64,000 nucleotides of DNA. It comes from Saprospiraceae bacterium (GTDB lineage Bacteria > Bacteroidota > Bacteroidia > Chitinophagales > Saprospiraceae). This document shows, piece by piece, positions 61,985 to 64,000 of the stretch. Location: NCBI GenBank assembly GCA_016710625.1, contig JADJVK010000011.1, positions 1 to 64,000 of the forward strand, read 5' to 3'. How positions within the stretch are numbered: the stretch's first letter is position 1; each line of letters starts with the position of its first letter. A program made the translations under genes and the position numbers. The notes under the pieces were generated by a model. It saw only the letters and a list, made by a program, of their open reading frames with translations. It was not told the DNA's origin and did not search any database.

Positions 61985-64000
61985 CTAGCTATCAAAAGCA
62001 TCTTTCATTTGCTTTTTCAAAGCAGTCAATTCATCTCGATAATGTGCTGCTGATAGGAAATCTAAATCTTTCGCAGCATCTTTCATTTTCTTTTCTGTGG
62101 TTTGTATCAATTTCTCCAATTGTGTTCGATTCATATAGGCTATCAATGGATCGGCAGCTATTGATACTGTCTCTTGCTCGACATAGCTTTGTGGCTCTCT
62201 GCCTCCTCTGATATCCAAAATAGATTTTTGCCCTAATATTTCTTCTTTCGAACGAATCACAGTGGTCGGTACGATATGGTGTTTTTCATTGTATTCCATC
62301 TGAATTGCTCTTCTTCTGTTGGTTTCTTCAATGGTTTTCCGCATCGCATCGGTCATTTTATCGGCATAGAAAATCACCAACCCATTCGAATTTCTAGCAG
62401 CTCTACCAGCAGTTTGTGTCAAAGACCTTGTATTTCGCAAAAAACCTTCTTTATCAGCATCTAAAATCGCTACTAGCGAAACCTCCGGCAAATCCAATCC
62501 TTCTCTCAATAAATTTACACCAATCAAAACATCGAATTCTCCCATTCTCAAATCTCGAAGAATCTCGACCCGCTCCATTGTATCCACTTCTGAGTGAATG
62601 TATTTACATTTGATATTCAATTTCGCAAAATATTTAGCCAACTCTTCTGACATTCGCTTTGTCAAAGTTGTCACCAATATCCGCTCCCCTACTTTGCTCC
62701 TATTATTGACTTCCTCCAACAAATCATCTATCTGATTGAGGCTCGGACGAACATCTATCGGCAGATCTAATAATCCAGTAGGACGAATAATTTGCTCTAC
62801 AAAAACACCTCCGTTTGTTCCAATTCATAATCACTCGGAGTGGCACTCACAAAGATTACTTGATTTACTTTTTCCTCAAATTCATCAAAACTCAATGGTC
62901 GGTTGTCCATAGCTGAAGGCAGGCGGAAACCGTAGTTCACCAAATTCATCTTTCTAGCCCTATCGCCTCCCCACATTCCTCTTAATTGTGGTAAAGTAAC
63001 GTGGCTTTCATCAATGAACATCAAATAATCCTCTGGAAAATAATCTAGTAAACAGAAGGGTCTGGTGCCAACTTTTCTACCATCAAAAAATCGAGAATAA
63101 TTTTCAATTCCTGTACAGTAACCCAATTCTTTGATCATTTCCAAATCAAATTGTGTCCTTTCTACTATTCTTTTCGCTTCCAAATATTTCCCTTCCCTTT
63201 CGAAATATTTTTCTTGTGCCACCATCTCATCCTCTATTTCTTTGATGATTTCGTTGATTCTAGTTTTGGGTGCCACATACAGATTGGCTGGAAAAATAGC
63301 AGCATAATCGAGTTTGTCTATTCTCTTACAACTTTCTTTCTCAATGGTATCAATACTCTCAATTTCATCTCCAAAAAAAGTAATCCTATAACCAAAATCA
63401 ACATAGGGCAAATTGATGTCCACCGTATCGCCTTTTACCCTGAAAGTTCCTCTATCAAATGTCGTTTCAGTTCTAGAATAAAGGCTATTCACTAAATTAT
63501 ATAAAAATATATTTCTGGAAATTTTCTCTCCTACAGATATTCTGATAATTCCTGCATTGTAATCTTCCGGGTTTCCCATACCGTAAATGCAAGAAACTGA
63601 GGCTACTACGATAATATCCCTTCTGCCAGAAAGTATGGAAGAAGTGGCTCTTAATCTCAATTTATCTACCTCCTCATTTATTTGCAGGTCTTTTTCAATA
63701 TATGTATCCGTTACTGCCAGGTAAGCCTCTGGCTGATAATAGTCGTAATAAGATACAAAATATTCTACGGCATTGTCTGGAAAAAATTGTTTAAATTCCC
63801 CATACAATTGTGCAGTAAGTGTTTTATTATGGGTTAAAATCAAGGTGGGCCTATTGAGTTCTTTTATGACATTTGCCATCGTAAAAGTCTTTCCAGAACC
63901 AGTCACCCCTAATAAACACTGGGCTTTTTCACCAGAATTGATACTTTCCAACAACTGTCGAATGGCAGAAGGTTGGTCTCCTGTAGGTTTGAAAGGCGAT
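61985..64000 (-). pseudogene. uvrB: Excinuclease ABC subunit B, one frameshift, 5' end outside the window
   Basis: From the right edge the reading is SPFKPTGDQPSAIRQLLESINSGEKAQCLLGVTGSGKTFTMANVI (Walker A), YYDYYQPEAY (beta-hairpin for damage search) and MFIDESHVTLPQLRGMWGGDRARK. The frame breaks near 62810-62820: one frame stops as EQTEVFL, the other continues as GGVFVEQIIRPTGLLDLPIDVRPSLNQIDDLL with the family sequence intact. The helicase part (LVTTLTKRMSEELAKYF ... LREGLDLPEVSLVAILDADKEGFLRN ... QTAGRAARN) and the C-terminal UVR motif follow to 61985. One missing base in CGGAGG explains it. Loss of uvrB would disable excision repair, so an error is likely. Confidence 0.85.

Noticed and set aside
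1..64000. Insertion sequences, prophage or integrase genes
   Set aside because: None found by reading all frames; the Rpn-type gene belongs to a transposase-like nuclease family but has no IS ends.

Overview
This AT-rich window comes from the chromosome of a Bacteroidota bacterium, most like the Saprospiria/Chitinophagia. The signs are many secreted proteins with type IX secretion (T9SS) C-terminal sorting domains, HYR/dockerin surface proteins, a PorZ homologue, promoters of the Bacteroidota form TTTG-N20-TAnnTTTG, starts with little Shine-Dalgarno signal, and a split ATP synthase operon (atpBEFHAG without atpDC). I see no phage, integrase, transposase, rRNA or CRISPR array. The only tRNA is tRNA-Gln(UUG) at 43748-43819.

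Layout. 1-18000 is mostly cell surface: a frameshifted P-domain protein running off the left edge, an FKBP-like lipoprotein, a 1118-residue VCBS/ASPIC lipoprotein, two tandem giant HYR-dockerin-T9SS paralogues and a vWA-T9SS protein. 18000-28300 holds glutaryl-CoA dehydrogenase, a lipoprotein gene broken by an in-frame stop, a strange 480-bp low-complexity insert between 26-bp direct repeats, the ATP synthase operon and a frameshifted cinA. 28300-29900 is a gene graveyard with three copies of one small family and a broken barrel gene. 30000-43800 holds gltX, a polysaccharide deacetylase, an acyl-CoA thioesterase with an elaborate leader, murQ, gcvP, porZ, a YjdF-like protein with a long Gly-Tyr-Arg repeat tail, a T9SS subtilase and a class V aminotransferase. 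44000-51900 holds two barrel paralogues, a DUF2911 protein, uvrC, a frameshifted Rpn-type gene and a three-gene unit (membrane protein, winged-helix regulator, CreD). 51900-64000 holds a hicBA toxin-antitoxin pair between 111-bp direct repeats that copy the end of a LolC/E-like permease gene, then a TM2/TPR/SHOCT protein, a SpoIIE-type phosphatase, scpB, alkB, clpB, a decayed barrel gene and a frameshifted uvrB running off the right edge.

Best candidates for something undescribed: (i) 32859-33042, where a consensus promoter is followed by a Cys/aromatic-rich 21-codon ORF, an 8-nt antiterminator overlapping its last codons and a 14-bp terminator, all upstream of an acyl-CoA thioesterase, which is the layout of a ribosome-mediated attenuator; (ii) 49569-51903, where near-identical ACTTTG...CAAAGTACTTT palindromes precede both the membrane-protein/regulator pair and creD; (iii) the YjdF-like domain fused to about ten YGDRNQ-G-rich repeats; (iv) hairpins on both sides of atpE.

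Single-base frameshifts occur in several genes that are normally intact (cinA, uvrB, a LolC/E-like permease). Together with the low-complexity insert this suggests draft-quality sequence in places, so each 'pseudogene' below may be an assembly error. The exceptions with real, multi-lesion decay are 28355-29865 and 61249-61979.
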